A model generated the notes under the pieces. It saw only the letters and a program-made list of their open reading frames with translations, did no database searches and was not told where the DNA came from. DNA of 64,000 nucleotides from Aphrophora alni (lineage: Eukaryota; Arthropoda; Insecta; Hemiptera; Aphrophoridae): the NCBI GenBank assembly GCA_963513935.1, contig OY740776.1, forward strand, positions 15,703,660-15,767,659. Direction: 5' to 3'. This document shows, in pieces, positions 32,524 through 43,894 of this stretch (within the stretch, counting starts at the first letter, position 1; every line of letters starts with the position of its first letter). The position numbers and the translations under genes are program-made.

Positions 32524-33873
32524 CAGAGTGGCCATAAGTCACTCGACAATTCCAGTCACTCAGTATCAATTTGACTCTAGTTGTAACCTGTCAGCTGTTA
32601 CAACAAAACAACAGTATTGATTTGAGGTTATGTTTGAGATATGTTGAAGTTAGCACCTTGTTAGAAGTGATTTTAGTTGATTAACCTAATAAGTTAATCA
32701 TGAATAGTAAGCTCCCAATAAAAGAGAGTGTTTATATTCTTCAGCAGTGGTGGTAACATGATCATAATTACGATGATGTAGTAGAGTCATTTGTGCAGCA
32801 TTTCCAATACAGTAGACTATTATCACGACAAGCCATTCATAACTTAAATAAAAGGTTTGAAATGACTGGGTCTGTAGCGGATCTTCCACGATCAGGTAGG
32901 CCTAAAACTGTTACAACAGAAGAAAACGTCATGACTGTAGCGCAAAGTTTAGTCTAATCGTCATCAAAATCAACCCGAAGAGCGTCCAGTGAGCTTGGTA
33001 TATCTAGAACGAGCGTTAGAAGAATGTTAAAAACTGTAGGGCTGAAACCATATCGGTCTACTTTACTGCAAGGTTTCAATGAAGATGATTATGACAAGCG
33101 AATGAAATTTTGTGAATGGTACGTAATAAGACAAGAAGCTGACAATACATTTTATAAATCCATTTTGTGGAGCGATGAGGCAACACTCAAACATAATGGT
33201 AGAGTGAACAGACATACTTGCGTGAACTGGGCTTCTGAAAACTAACATTTAGTCATGCAGACTGAATTAAATGCCCTTGGAGTATGTGTGTGGGCTGGAA
33301 TCTTTGCTGGTGGACTAATTGGTCCATTCTTTTTTGAACAAACGGTCAATGCTGTTAATTACCATGATATGTTAAATGAGGTAGTAGTTGAATTGGAAAA
33401 CAGTCCTGCATTCGAACAACTACAACCTATTCGTGAAAAATTAATTTGGCAGCAAGATGGTGCACCTCTTCATTACGGGAACAATGTGAGAGATTTTTTG
33501 AATGAGACTTTTACAGAATGGATAGGAAGACGAGGTACAACTGAATGACCTGCGCGTTCACCCGATATCACCCCAATGGACTTTTCAATTTGGGGAATTG
33601 TAAAAGACGAAGTTTATTCAGAGAAACCAAGGGATCTCTACCAAAGGCATCACTGACACTATATGCGCTTCTGTGCTTAAACGATGTTATATGTGTATAG
33701 AAAATAATGGAGGACACTTTGAACATTTACTTTAGGTATGTGTTTGTTATTGGGTAGAACAATTCAATACTTTAATTATAAACATTGATACTTAACTTAT
33801 ACTTTGTAATAAATTAATAATTACTATCGCAATGCATTTTTGTCTTTTGTCAAGTGACTTATGGCCCACCCTG
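32524..33873 (+). mobile_element. Mariner/Tc1-like transposon (1350 bp)
   Basis: About 26-bp inverted termini CAGAGTGGCCATAAGTCACT... and (inverted) CAGGGTGGGCCATAAGTCAC... bound a transposase pseudogene. A TA precedes the left end. Unit A shows the empty site (AACTAGTATTGAAATT, about 14866-14881), so the element landed after the duplication, about 950 bp upstream of GGH-B exon 1 and inside its likely 5' regulatory region. Confidence 0.9.
32700..33656 (+). pseudogene. Mariner-type transposase, 318-codon frame with 4 stops
   Basis: One continuous frame runs from ATG 32700 to TGA 33654-33656 with no frameshift, but with in-frame stops at 32754, 32955, 33243 and 33546. Helix-turn-helix region motifs are DLPRSGRPKTVT and ASSELGISRTSVRRMLK. 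Catalytic Asp candidates are SDEA (33174), WQQDGAP (33456) and RSPDITPMDFSIWG (33564); 35 codons separate the second and third. It is inactive, but the lack of indels suggests recent death or selection of substitutions only. Confidence 0.88.
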
Positions 33874-34006
33874 AATATTGAAATTAAAGTGTCAAAATAG
33901 CGGCCATTTTAAACAGTTTTTGTTCATATCTTATGTGTTATTCAACTTAGAACACACTAAATTAGTTTCTAATTTGCAGAGTTCTATTCTGCACCCTAGG
34001 TATTAT

Positions 34007-34232
<226 letters not shown>

Positions 34233-34520
34233 TCATACTTATCCTATGTTTTGCTTTTATATAGACAGAACCTTTAACTCACCCTATGTATTGTGGCTAT
34301 ATAGACAGAATATATAACCCTAGGGTGAGTTAAAGGTTCGGTATTTATAGCCATATTACATAGGAATAAGTATGAGGTTATATATAGCTTTAATACCTAG
34401 TTTGAGTTAATGGTTCTGCCTATATAGCCACAATATCTAGGGGTAAGTATGATGTTTTGTCTATTAGCCACAATACCCAATGAGATTATGAAGTTCCATC
34501 TATGTCTACATATAACCAGA
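34233..34520. repeat. Bidirectional minisatellite upstream of GGH-B
   Basis: This is the shorter counterpart of 14990-16800: AACTCACCCTATGTATTGTG units, then inverted units (CCACAATATCTAGGGGTAAG). The orientation switch is at about 34325. Confidence 0.7.
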
Positions 34521-35730
34521 ATACCTTATAAAAATATTGTAAAAATTGAAACAAAGAGTAATATTTTTTTTAGCTTCCTAAGCTCTTTATTGAATGTTTC
34601 TTTGTGAATATTTTGGGTCTGTCTGTATGAACACAGTGACTTATTTTAAAAACACAATGTTAATTTTGAAAAATATTGTTTTTATACCTTGGTAATTTCT
34701 TTACAGTAGGTTTTAAGCATTTTATTGTATATACATAAATAATTTTCGAGTATATGGGTTAAAACTTATGTACATTTAAATATCACTTAATTAAGTTTGT
34801 AAAGAACTTAGTCTTAAATCCTAAATACAAGTAAATAAATATAAAAAGAAATGGACAAATTCCATTGTATTGTGAAAATAAAATATAAAGAAATAATGAT
34901 ACTAGCTTTAACATACCTCTTATTTCCTTGTGTTTCGTATCCACAATGACTAGTAAAATACAAATTTCACAATAACCTTACACTCTTTTTGAAATTATCT
35001 CATCCAAGGTCAAAGTGTGAGTGAGTTTATCATCATTGTGTAGTGTAATAGAACACTCTAAGCAAAAATAGATTTTATCGACATTCCGTCATAACAAATA
35101 ATTTAGTCTCTTTCTTTTCCTTCTGTTGATTGGCGCCATCATGATACTTACCCAGTTACATCCTATAGAAGTAATGCTCAAATGTTTGTTTCTTGGGACT
35201 TGTTAGAAACGTTGAATTGTATTGGAGAGATCAAGGGATCTTATCCAGTAGTGTAAGTTTGTTTAAAACTGTCGTTACACAGGTTTTCTGAACCTCATAA
35301 TTGTGTAAAAATGAGCTGCTTTTTACAGTACAATTTTTCCCATAAACCGGAATATCTTTTAATCAAATAAACCGATTTTAGTGAATTATAAGATATTCGA
35401 AGTAAAACATTTCAAAAATACAGAGAAAACTGTTTCGTGATTTTACAAGACCATTTCAATAAAAACCTCGACTTTATGGTCTCAAAATTTTGGTATAAAA
35501 CCTCTGATGGTTCTTGTAAACGTATGTGTATTGCAAACTCTAAGTTAGCTTCGCTCGTTGTCAATGAATCGTAGCTGCTAGATCTGCCATCCTTACAAAA
35601 TATCACATTATCTTGTGTTTGTTACGATATTGAAATTTACTGTTTGTAAATAAACATATGAAAGTCACCTCAGGGCTCATAACATACATTTCAAACCCTG
35701 ACCTTACCCAAAACTGTCATGAACATAGTA
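34521..35730. other. Distal part of duplication unit B
   Basis: It is homologous to 16800-17520 and 19795-20050 of unit A. No gene is seen; a DR1 copy lies at 35145-35310, and the frame of the 17072 open frame is broken here. Confidence 0.5.
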
Positions 35731-37080
35731 ATCCATCATAGCCATATCAATCGTTTAGTTTTAAGAAATAAAACTACAGTGTTGTGAAGTTCAGTGAATA
35801 AAAAGAAATAAAGGAAGAAGAAGTTACCAAAAAGATTCAAAGAGGAATTATGGGCTACAACAATGAGAAATGACCAATTGGAGCTGGATCAACAATAAGA
35901 ACTGTTGAAATATGTCTAGACTTTATAGTAATTTTTACAAAATTATTGAAAAGTGAAGATATAAGGATGAAAAGAGTAAGTCAATTGGCAATTAAAAGGA
36001 ACGATAAATAAATAAATAAATTGATGAGTGAATATTTTAGTAATAAACTCGAATTCAAGGGATAGCTTCCCTGTGCTATAAACATTTTTCTGATTTTCAA
36101 TAGACCATATTATAAACTTTCAAAACAAAGAACAACAAATATTCAATTGTATCAGTGAATATTCGACGTATCATAAAATCAGCTCATAATTTCACCAACA
36201 CGATCACCAGTAAGTCTTATCATCCTTGTAGATAAAATTTTTTTATACTAATAATAATAATAATAATAATGTACTAATTTGTATATTTTAATATTTTTTT
36301 TATTACCTGTATATCACCATCAATAAATAAATATAACAAAAACTGTAAGATTCAACTCAGATATCTATTTGTGAACCAATTGAGCTGCCAAATATAGATA
36401 ATTAATCTGATTTTATCAATAAATTTTTCATGTTTATTTCATCTGTTTAATTACAATCGTCTAGTCGTAAATTAAAAAAAGTTTAAGTTAGGTTTTAGGT
36501 CAAAATTACAATTTTATTGGTAATGTCTGTATTTGTCATCGTAGAGAGGTGGGTTTGGTACCATTACGTGCAGAATTGAAATCTCCAATTCTTATACAAT
36601 TTAGTGTGTTATAAATTGAGTAAGACTAGATATGAAGAAATCTGTTTAACGTAGCTTCATATTAAACAGGCAACATATTAACACACCTAACCTAACCTAA
36701 CCTAACCTAGGTGCTTTCATAGCTTACCAGTACATCTTCCAGGTTTATCACTTGGAAACGTAGGTTGATTTATATTCTCGAAACGTCGGGTATTAGTTTC
36801 GTATATACACAAATGATGGCAAACTTCCGATTAAACCTAATCAACATGAACAATCCATTATCTAATAATTTTACAACCGGAATAGTTTCAGTGATAAAAT
36901 TAATCGATATCCGTCTAAGCTATAAAAATTATTAGTATTTCAATTTTTAGGTTATGTAAATTAGGTATGAGAAAATAAACAGCGAGAGAAAAATAATATT
37001 TTACAGGTTTAAATCTGACTCAAAAACTATTTAAATACTGCTTATAAATTACAGTAGATTTGATCTGTTCCAAAAATTAG
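35731..37080. other. Gene-free AT-rich stretch
   Basis: No gene is seen. There is a short ATAATAATAATAATAATAAT microsatellite at about 36250, a DR1 piece at 36500-36690 (TTGTCATCGTAGAGAGGTGG) and a CCTAACCTAACC run at about 36693. Confidence 0.5.
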
Positions 37081-37084
37081 TAAT

Positions 37085-37147
37085 TTTTGATTTTATTAAA
37101 AGGACGACAAGTTTCGGAGCCGTAACTCCATCATCAGATTATTAATA
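37085..37147 (-). ncRNA. Hammerhead ribozyme in minus-strand PLE 3' end
   Basis: On the minus strand: CTGATGA (37137-37131), stem II GGAGuuacgGCUCC-type pairing, GAAAC (37115-37111), short stem III and GUC. The core is intact; stem I pairs only distally (UAUUAA/UUAAUA). It lies downstream of the minus-strand GIY-YIG fragment at 38100-38390, as expected for a PLE terminal repeat. Confidence 0.7.
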
Positions 37148-37215
37148 CGGTGTCACTCTGAAGAGATCGTCGTTCATTATAACAAAAGTACATATATTAC
37201 AAGTTAGCATAAATA

Positions 37216-38080
37216 CAGGGTGTCCAAAAAGTATCAGAACGGCTTTGTATTTTTGAACCAATCCAGATTAAGCAATAAAACTTATCACATCAATACTATA
37301 CCTTAAAATCTACATTATGAGGCAACTATAAATTTTTCACTACCTTATGGGGACCATAGGAGTCAGAAGAAAATCTTAAATGAGAGGAAAGGTCGAGTAT
37401 TACATCATATTAAAAGTCTCTGTTAGGAGAATACAATGCAGCAAATCCAACCTCTAAAGGTTCACCCTATACAAAATGGCAGCTGTTTAAAGTTACAATG
37501 TTGGGTTTGTTGAAAATGGCCTAATTTTCCTTCTTGGTGTGAGTTACATAATTAAAACACCGACAATCCTCTCCGGATGTAAGGAACAATTTTTCTTGAT
37601 AGTGAGTGACTTTTCACCTAGAGTGAGAAGTGTCAACGAGGAGGATGGAGACATTTGGTAATTTGATGTGCTAGTTGGTCTAGGCTTACTTTACATCGTT
37701 TCCACTGGAGGTGAAAAGTCATTTACAATCCAGAATAATTGTTCCTTACATCCAGAGTGGATTATCAGGGTTTTGTTTATGTAATTCATTATAAGAAAGA
37801 AAATTAAACCATTTTCAACAAGCCCAGTATAGTAGCTTTAAACCACCGCCATTTTGTATACGGTGAAACTTTTGAGGTCGGATTTGCGGCATTGCATTCT
37901 CCTTACCTTCAATATTATGTAAAACTGGACCTATGCTCTCATTTGGTAAGGTGATAAAAATTTGATAGTTGCTTCAAAAAGTAGATTTTAAGGTGCAGTA
38001 TTGATGTGATAAGTTTTATTGCTTCATCTGGATTGGTTAAAAAAATATAACGCCGTGTCTGATACTTTTTGGACACCCTG
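37216..38080. mobile_element. Fold-back MITE (865 bp) nested in a PLE
   Basis: The ends are CAGGGTGTCCAAAAAGTATC...GATACTTTTTGGACACCCTG with TA on both sides. The arms are inverted repeats (GATGTGATAAGTTTTATTGC and its mirror, TGCAGCAAATCCAACCTCTA/GAGGTCGGATTTGCGGCATT). It separates the PLE endonuclease fragment from its hammerhead, so it is younger than that PLE. Confidence 0.9.
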
Positions 38081-38099
38081 TAGGACTCGTAATAAGGAA

Positions 38100-38390
38100 G
38101 GTTAGGTGATCACCTCGAGTAGCACTGACGAGATATTATCTGATAACTGACATACGTCTGTGGCGTTCAACAGCCTCCTTTTATCTCATATGTGTAGGAC
38201 TTTTACAGTAGAATCTCTTATATTATGGCTGCTGGTGAAAAGTTGACGTGCGTAATTGGATTCGCTAATGTTCCAATTATTTTTGAGGAGATGTTTTTTA
38301 TAGCGTTGACTAAATGTTCTTACTGTCTTACGTAATATTTGTTGAAGTCTCTGCATTTGATTTTGTACAGCAGAAGCAACTGGCGCTACT
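38100..38390 (-). pseudogene. Penelope-like element endonuclease C-terminal remnant
   Basis: The minus-strand frame (38359-38186, then a TGA) reads VRTFSQRYKKHLLKNNW, SNYARQLF and VKVLHI; beyond the stop, DKRRLLNA continues the family pattern. This is the C-terminal part of the GIY-YIG endonuclease region of Penelope-like retroelements (compare the plus-strand copy at 47160-47640). The GIY and YIG motifs themselves are not preserved upstream. It is a 5'-truncated dead copy. Confidence 0.75.
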
Positions 38391-38660
38391 GTTGGTCACT
38401 AAACGAATTTTAAATGGAGGATAGAATATTTGCAGGCTGGTAGATCTACAGGGTTGGGACCTTTATCGTTTTATGAACCCGAAGCTTCTTTAATTTTTAC
38501 TAATCAATACATTGTAGTGAATAAAGTTTGTATAAAGTAATAAAAACCAACTAAAATTTAACAGAGAAACTTTTTTTCCAATTTATTAAAAATCTAAATT
38601 AGGGTAGTAGTAGTTTTTGGACAGTATTTCTAATTCACAAAGGTTTGGCTAGCATGCATG

Positions 38661-38731
<71 letters not shown>

Positions 38732-38929
38732 CTAGCTGATTGTCTCAGTTTCACCTGGGGATAGTTGAGATAGTTTTAAAAAGAAATAATTTGTTTAGCA
38801 CTACCCTAATGGTGGTACTATGGAAATAAATTATGTCCAAATACAGCAACACACCAATTTTGATCAAAATCGACCAATAAATAACAAAGTTATATTATTT
38901 GTTTTAATGGTAGAAAACACCTACCCCAA
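38391..38929. repeat. AT-rich stretch with (AT)n microsatellite
   Basis: No gene is seen. An (AT)n run of about 65 bp with one GT interruption occupies 38666-38731. Confidence 0.85.
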
Positions 38930-40015
38930 ACCAATTGTTAAAAAAATCATAGCTCTAGGCTTCTTGGATCCGGAGATATGATTTAGGGGTTAAAAACATC
39001 CTTGGAGTGGAACATTTTCAAAACCCTTTCATAGTACGCGTCTACAGATCTATCTCAAACCATGTTAAAAAATTCATAGCTCTAGGCTTTTTGGATCCAG
39101 AGATACGGTTTAGGGGTAAAAAACACCCTTGGAGTGGATAATTTTCAAAACCCTTTCTTAATCCGCGTCTACAGACCTACCCCAAACCCTGTTAAAAAAA
39201 TTCATAGCTCTAGGCTTCTTGGATCCAGATATACGCTCTAGGGGTAAAAACATCCCTGAAGTTGAACATTTTCAAAACCCTTTCTTAATACGCGTCTACT
39301 ACCCCAAACCATGTTAAAAAATTCATAACTCTAGGCTTCTTGGATTCAGAGATACGCTTTAGGGGTAAAAACACCCTTAGAGTTGGACATTTTCAAAACC
39401 ATTTCATAGTACGCGTCTACAGATCTACCCCAAACCATGTTACAAAATTCATAGCTCTAAGCTTTTTGGATCCAGAGATACGCTTTAGGGGTAAAAAAAC
39501 ACCCTTGGACTGGAACATTTTCAAAACTCTTTCTTATTACGCGTCTATAGACCTACCTCAAACCCTGTTAAAAAATTCATAGCTCTAGGCTTCTTGGATC
39601 CGGAGATATGATTTAGGGGTTAAAAACATCCTTGGAGTGGAACATTTTCAAAACCCTTTCTTAGTACGCGTCTACAGATCTACCCTAAACCCTGTTAAAA
39701 AATTCATAGCTCTAGGCTTCTTGGATCCAGATATACGCTTTAGGGGTAAAAACATCCCTGAAGATAAACATTTTCAAAACCCTTTCTTATTACGCGTCTA
39801 CAGACATACCCCAAACTATGTTAAAAATTGCATACATCAAGGCTTCTTGGTACTAGAGATATGCTTTAGGGGAAAAAACACCCTTGGAGTTGAACATTTT
39901 CAAAACTCTTTCTTAGTACGCGTCTACAGACCTACCCCAAACTATGTTAAAAAATTCGTAGCTTTAGGCTTCTTGGATCCAGAGATTTTGTCAAAACCCA
40001 CTGACTGATCACGAA
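38930..40015. repeat. Tandem array, about 127-bp unit x 9
   Basis: Each unit holds TTCATAGCTCTAGGCTTCTT, GGATCCAGAGATACGCTTTA, AACATTTTCAAAACCCTTTC and GTACGCGTCTACAGACCTAC. The GGCTTCTTGG block recurs at about 38958, 39085, 39213, 39332, 39459, 39588, 39714, 39841 and 39967 (spacing 119-129). The period is not a multiple of three throughout, and the two open frames across it look fortuitous. A partial inverted unit (CTCTGGATCCAAGAAGCCTA) follows at about 40018-40048. Confidence 0.9.
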
Positions 40016-40171
40016 AACTCTGGATCCAAGAAGCCTAGAGCTATGAATATAAGCCAACTAGCCAAACCTATTTTTTGTGATAAGCAATCGATAATCGATA
40101 TTAGTGTATAAGCAGTTTCAATACGCTCAGATGTGCTGCAGTGTATTAAGTTTTGCCTCACTCTATCGCTG

Positions 40172-40617
40172 CAGCGGCGGCAATAGCGGGCCCGCAGGGC
40201 CCGCGGTACGGGGGCCCGCGAGCTGGGAGGGCCCTAGAGCCTTGACCGGGATTTTTCGGGAAATTTTACCGGGACCCGGACCCGCGACGGGCCTCCCCTA
40301 TCATAACAATATTTTTATGAGTATTGTCAAGAAATTACGAAAATAAGGTAAAATGTCTTCAGACAAGATTGTGCATCGTGCATCCAAAACGGCAATAACC
40401 ATTATTTTTTAGAGAGCAGTATTTATTATTTAATGTCATGATACGAAGTATGTGTATTGTTTACCATTGGCCGATAAGTAATGCAGCTATCTCTACGTCG
40501 CGTATCGCGGTGACTCACCGGCGCCGGCCGGCGAAAAGATAAACATCCGGGAAAAGATTATTGGGGGGCCCGATGAAAAAATTTGCGGGGGGGCCCGGGT
40601 TCTTATCGTCGCCACTG
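40172..40617. mobile_element. GC-rich hAT-like non-autonomous element (446 bp)
   Basis: It is flanked by a perfect 8-bp duplication TATCGCTG (40164-40171, 40618-40625). The ends CAGCGGCGGCAATAGCGGGC and (inverted) CAGTGGCGACGATAAGAACC are related TIRs. The interior is strikingly GC-rich (GGGCCCGCGGTACGGGGGCC near 40197) against an AT-rich background. There is no transposase. The 8-bp target duplication and CAG...CTG ends fit hAT. Confidence 0.9.
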
Positions 40618-40804
40618 TATCGCTGTTGAACGTTGTGGATATAGTTTGTTTACATTTATATGTAATGCAGAATTTTGTCTTATTCTCTAGCTTTTAAACA
40701 TGGAATCAGCAACATATAATTTCTGTGATTCGCTTTGAAGCTGTTGAGTTTTTGCATTAGAAAAAAATCATTAATTAAATACAGCGTGGAAAAAAAAGCA
40801 CAAT

Positions 40805-41270
40805 ATGATTTTAAAATTCTACAAAAACTGTAAAAGGTGGGAGTGCGCAAAACAAAAGTACCGCGTAGTTACGCTCCGAAATAAAAAGTGTTTGCAGGAC
40901 TTGAATTTATCGTATGAAAAATTGTTTGATTTATTAATTGTTGGTCATAAACAAATATTATTGTTGGAAGAAAATATAACCGGGGAAGTGTTTTACCTCA
41001 ACAGTGGGTGTTTGGTGGCATTTGTAGGAAATAAGAAGTTTTTTGGGGGTACCAGATAGAGCGGATGACACTCTTATTGAGACAATTAAAGCTCGTATTA
41101 CGCCTGGTTCAATGATAATATCAGACATATGGAAATCATACTCCGTTATTCCAAATTTAGATGTTATGAATTTTGAACATTTGAGTGTCAACTATATTGA
41201 AAATTTCTTTGAACTGGAGACTGATCCACACACAAGGTAACGTAACAGAGCTAAACGTCAGATTAAAAGA
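40805..41270 (+). pseudogene. Merlin/IS1595-like transposase remnant
   Basis: The first piece (40805-41059) has KRWECAKQKYRVVTLRNKKC, resembling the Cys-containing segment ahead of the catalytic domain. The second (41043-41240, a different frame) reads VPDRADDTLIETIKARITPG, SMIISDIWKSYS and FEHLSVNYIENFF, then DPHT, the IS1595/ISXO2-type DDE domain pattern (compare the family motif ISDxWxAY...HxxVNHSxxF). A large deletion and frame change between the pieces show it is dead. Such domains in animals belong to Merlin transposons. Confidence 0.75.
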
Positions 41271-41272
41271 GA

Positions 41273-41604
41273 TTAAGGTACAAATCATGAATTCATATTT
41301 GTTTGAATTTATGTGACGTCATTATAATAAAGATGTCGTTTTGTTTGAACTAATATTAAGGTACAAATCATGAATTCATATTTGTTTGAATTTATGTGAC
41401 GTCATCACAATAAAGATGTTGTTTTGTTCGAACTAATATTAAGGTACAAATCATGAATTCATAATTGTGTGAATTTATGTGACGTCATCATAATAAAGAT
41501 GTTGTTTTGTTCGAACTAATATTAAGGTACAAATCATGAATTCATAATTGTGTGAATTTATGTGACGTCATCATAATAAAGATGTTGTTTTGTTCGAACT
41601 AATA
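41273..41604. repeat. Exact-period tandem array, 83 bp x 4
   Basis: TTAAGGTACAAATCATGAAT starts at 41273/4, 41356, 41439 and 41522, exactly 83 bp apart; total length is 332 bp. Each unit contains the palindrome TGACGTCA (a CRE-like site) and TTTGTTCGAACTAATA. Copies 3 and 4 are nearly identical. It follows directly after the Merlin remnant. Confidence 0.95.
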
Positions 41605-42269
41605 TTGAAAAACAAGTGATTTGGTTTTTCCTTAGTGATTAATGTTTCTACAATGTTTATATGAATGATAATAATTTTGAATTTCAACAAATTTAAAAAA
41701 GTCACTTTTCTCTGTTAAAATTTTAGTTGGTAATTTATAACTAAAATACATTATTAAAAAAAAACTTGGGGGTCCATAAAACGAAAAAGGTCCCGGGATT
41801 TAATACACCTAATGAAAAAATAAGAATAACAAACATTTGACGACTTTGATCTATGTGTAGACTAGTGATTAGAACTGTGAACCAATTTCACATAATGGAA
41901 TTTGAACAGCCAACTTTGAGTCTTTAAATGAATAAAATATATTTTAAGGAAGTATACGGGCATAATAACAAATAAAAATTGAACCTACTAATAAAAACTT
42001 TTAAAAAACTAAACTTTTTGTGGAAAATGCCTCCGGTTTTTATTTATAAGATTTTTCTGGTTAGCAGGTTTGTCTAATTGTTTGTAAATTTGAGCCTAAA
42101 TACCAAATTAAAAGCTATAACATGGAAATTACATTTTTAACCTAAATGGAAGACACAAATAAATTAAAAACCCCACTAAAAATTTAGTAAACATTTTAAA
42201 TCATTCACAGGTCGTAGATTTTAAATTTATCAAAAATACCCGAGAATAAGTCTTAAAATCACTACAAAA
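41605..42269. other. Gene-free AT-rich stretch
   Basis: I see no gene, domain or clear repeat; only short frames occur. Confidence 0.5.
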
Positions 42270-43520
42270 ACACGTTGTTATTTAGAAGCATTAATTTGGC
42301 CGCCATATTGAAAAATGGCGGGATTTTTCACAATCTGGATAACACATTTTTTTTATTCCGCAAAAAATATGGAAGGGTCCCCATTTAAAGTTTTGTATTT
42401 AATGAATTACACAATGTATTATGCAAAAAATTATAGGGTACCTAAAAAATTGTGGCTATCTTGATTGATTACACTGTATAGCCTATATTTTATTGCATAC
42501 AATATTATTGCATTAAATGTATATCAGTTCTATAATAATTATGTATCTTACTATGTTGTTATATTAAAGTGTTTGACAATAGTTTATATTAAAATCACGT
42601 TTTCTACAAAAATAAAACACCATAACCACATGTTGCTATTTAGAAATATTAATTTGACCGCCATATTGTAAAATGGTGGAGATATAATTTGGATAACAGC
42701 TTTTTAAATTCTACATAAATTACGGAAGGTTCCCCATTTAAAGTTTTGCTTATCTCTTATCTTATTGGTTTTAGATTTGCGAGTTTTGGTGGAGATCAAC
42801 AATTGTAAAATGTTAGTTTTTATGTTTTTACTTATTTTTATTAGTATATATGGTTTTATATTAGTATATTAGTATTTGTGTATTTGGTTTTACTTTTACT
42901 TTTACTTTTAATTTGACTTTTACTTTTGGATTGTTAATTATTTTATAATTTAGGCAGACTTAGTTATTTTGTTATATATGGCACCCCAGTAATTGGGTTT
43001 TAACCTGTTGGGGCTGCTTTTGCAACATAGTTAATCTTGTATTTTATCTGTTATAAAAATTGTTGCAATAAATTTATTCTATTCTATTCTTATAATTTTA
43101 GAGATATTAATTGTGGCTATCTTGCATGATCCACCCTGTATAGCCTACATTTTATTAAACAAAACATTTAATCCATTCCATAAACTATCATTGTACTAAA
43201 TCTATATCACTTCTATAATAATAATAAATTTTAAATGTTTTAACTTTGTCGTTATTTTAAATTGTCAGTGGAATGTCCTAAAATAACGTGTTCTAACGAC
43301 AAACACCATAACCACATGTTGTTATTTAGAAATATTTATTTGACGGCCATATTGGAAAATGGCCGAAAGTTTTTATAATTTTGATAACACATTTTCAAAT
43401 TCTACAAAAATTACGGAAGCTTCCCCATTTAAAGTTTTACTTATCTCTTATAATTTTAGAGATATTAATTGTGGCTATCTTGCATGATCCACCCTGTATA
43501 GGCTACATTTTACTATATAA
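42270..43520. repeat. Three diverged copies of a MITE-arm-like unit
   Basis: The block TTGTTATTTAGAAxxATTAATTTGxCCGCCATATTGxAAAATGG followed by CCCCATTTAAAGTTTTG and a CACCCTGTATAGCCTA-type end recurs near 42270-42490, 42610-42770/43080-43160 and 43310-43520. The second copy is split by a probable LINE 3' end (42775-43090). Confidence 0.6.
42775..43090 (+). mobile_element. Probable LINE 3' end with ATTCT tail
   Basis: This segment interrupts a repeat copy and ends AATAAATTTATTCTATTCTATTCT. Short ATTCT-type tails occur in CR1/L2-like non-LTR retrotransposons. No coding sequence remains, so the assignment is tentative. Confidence 0.4.
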
Positions 43521-43894
43521 TACATTGTAATTCGTTGCATACACAATCAATTCACTAAATTTATATCACTTTTATAATAATTAATTTTAAACAAATAACT
43601 TACTTTGTCGTTGCTTGTTGAGCTAGAGTTCCTCAGATCACTGACCTTCTGTTGTCGAGACAATACTGAAGAATGATGGGATGTCTATAATGAGATGAAG
43701 AGACCCGCATTGTCATTATAATTTAGGGTTGCGACTGCGGTGTTGCCAAACTTCTGACATAAATTTTAAAATAAAAAAACAGTGCAAAAACATTATACAA
43801 ACTTTCTCACTCGCTCATTCCTAAAACGGATTAAAAAATAAATATCACAAAAAAAGTCTGGTCGGTAGTTATGAACAATAAAAGCCGTTATATA

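Noticed and set aside
36770..36830. CGAAAC-containing stretch as another hammerhead
   Set aside because: No CUGAUGA-like segment at suitable distance and no stem II pairing.
39340..40008. Two open frames with repeated GFLDPEIRFRGKN-like blocks
   Set aside because: They follow the 127-bp tandem array; unit lengths vary and are not multiples of three, so the frame shifts between units. No homologous domain is recognised.
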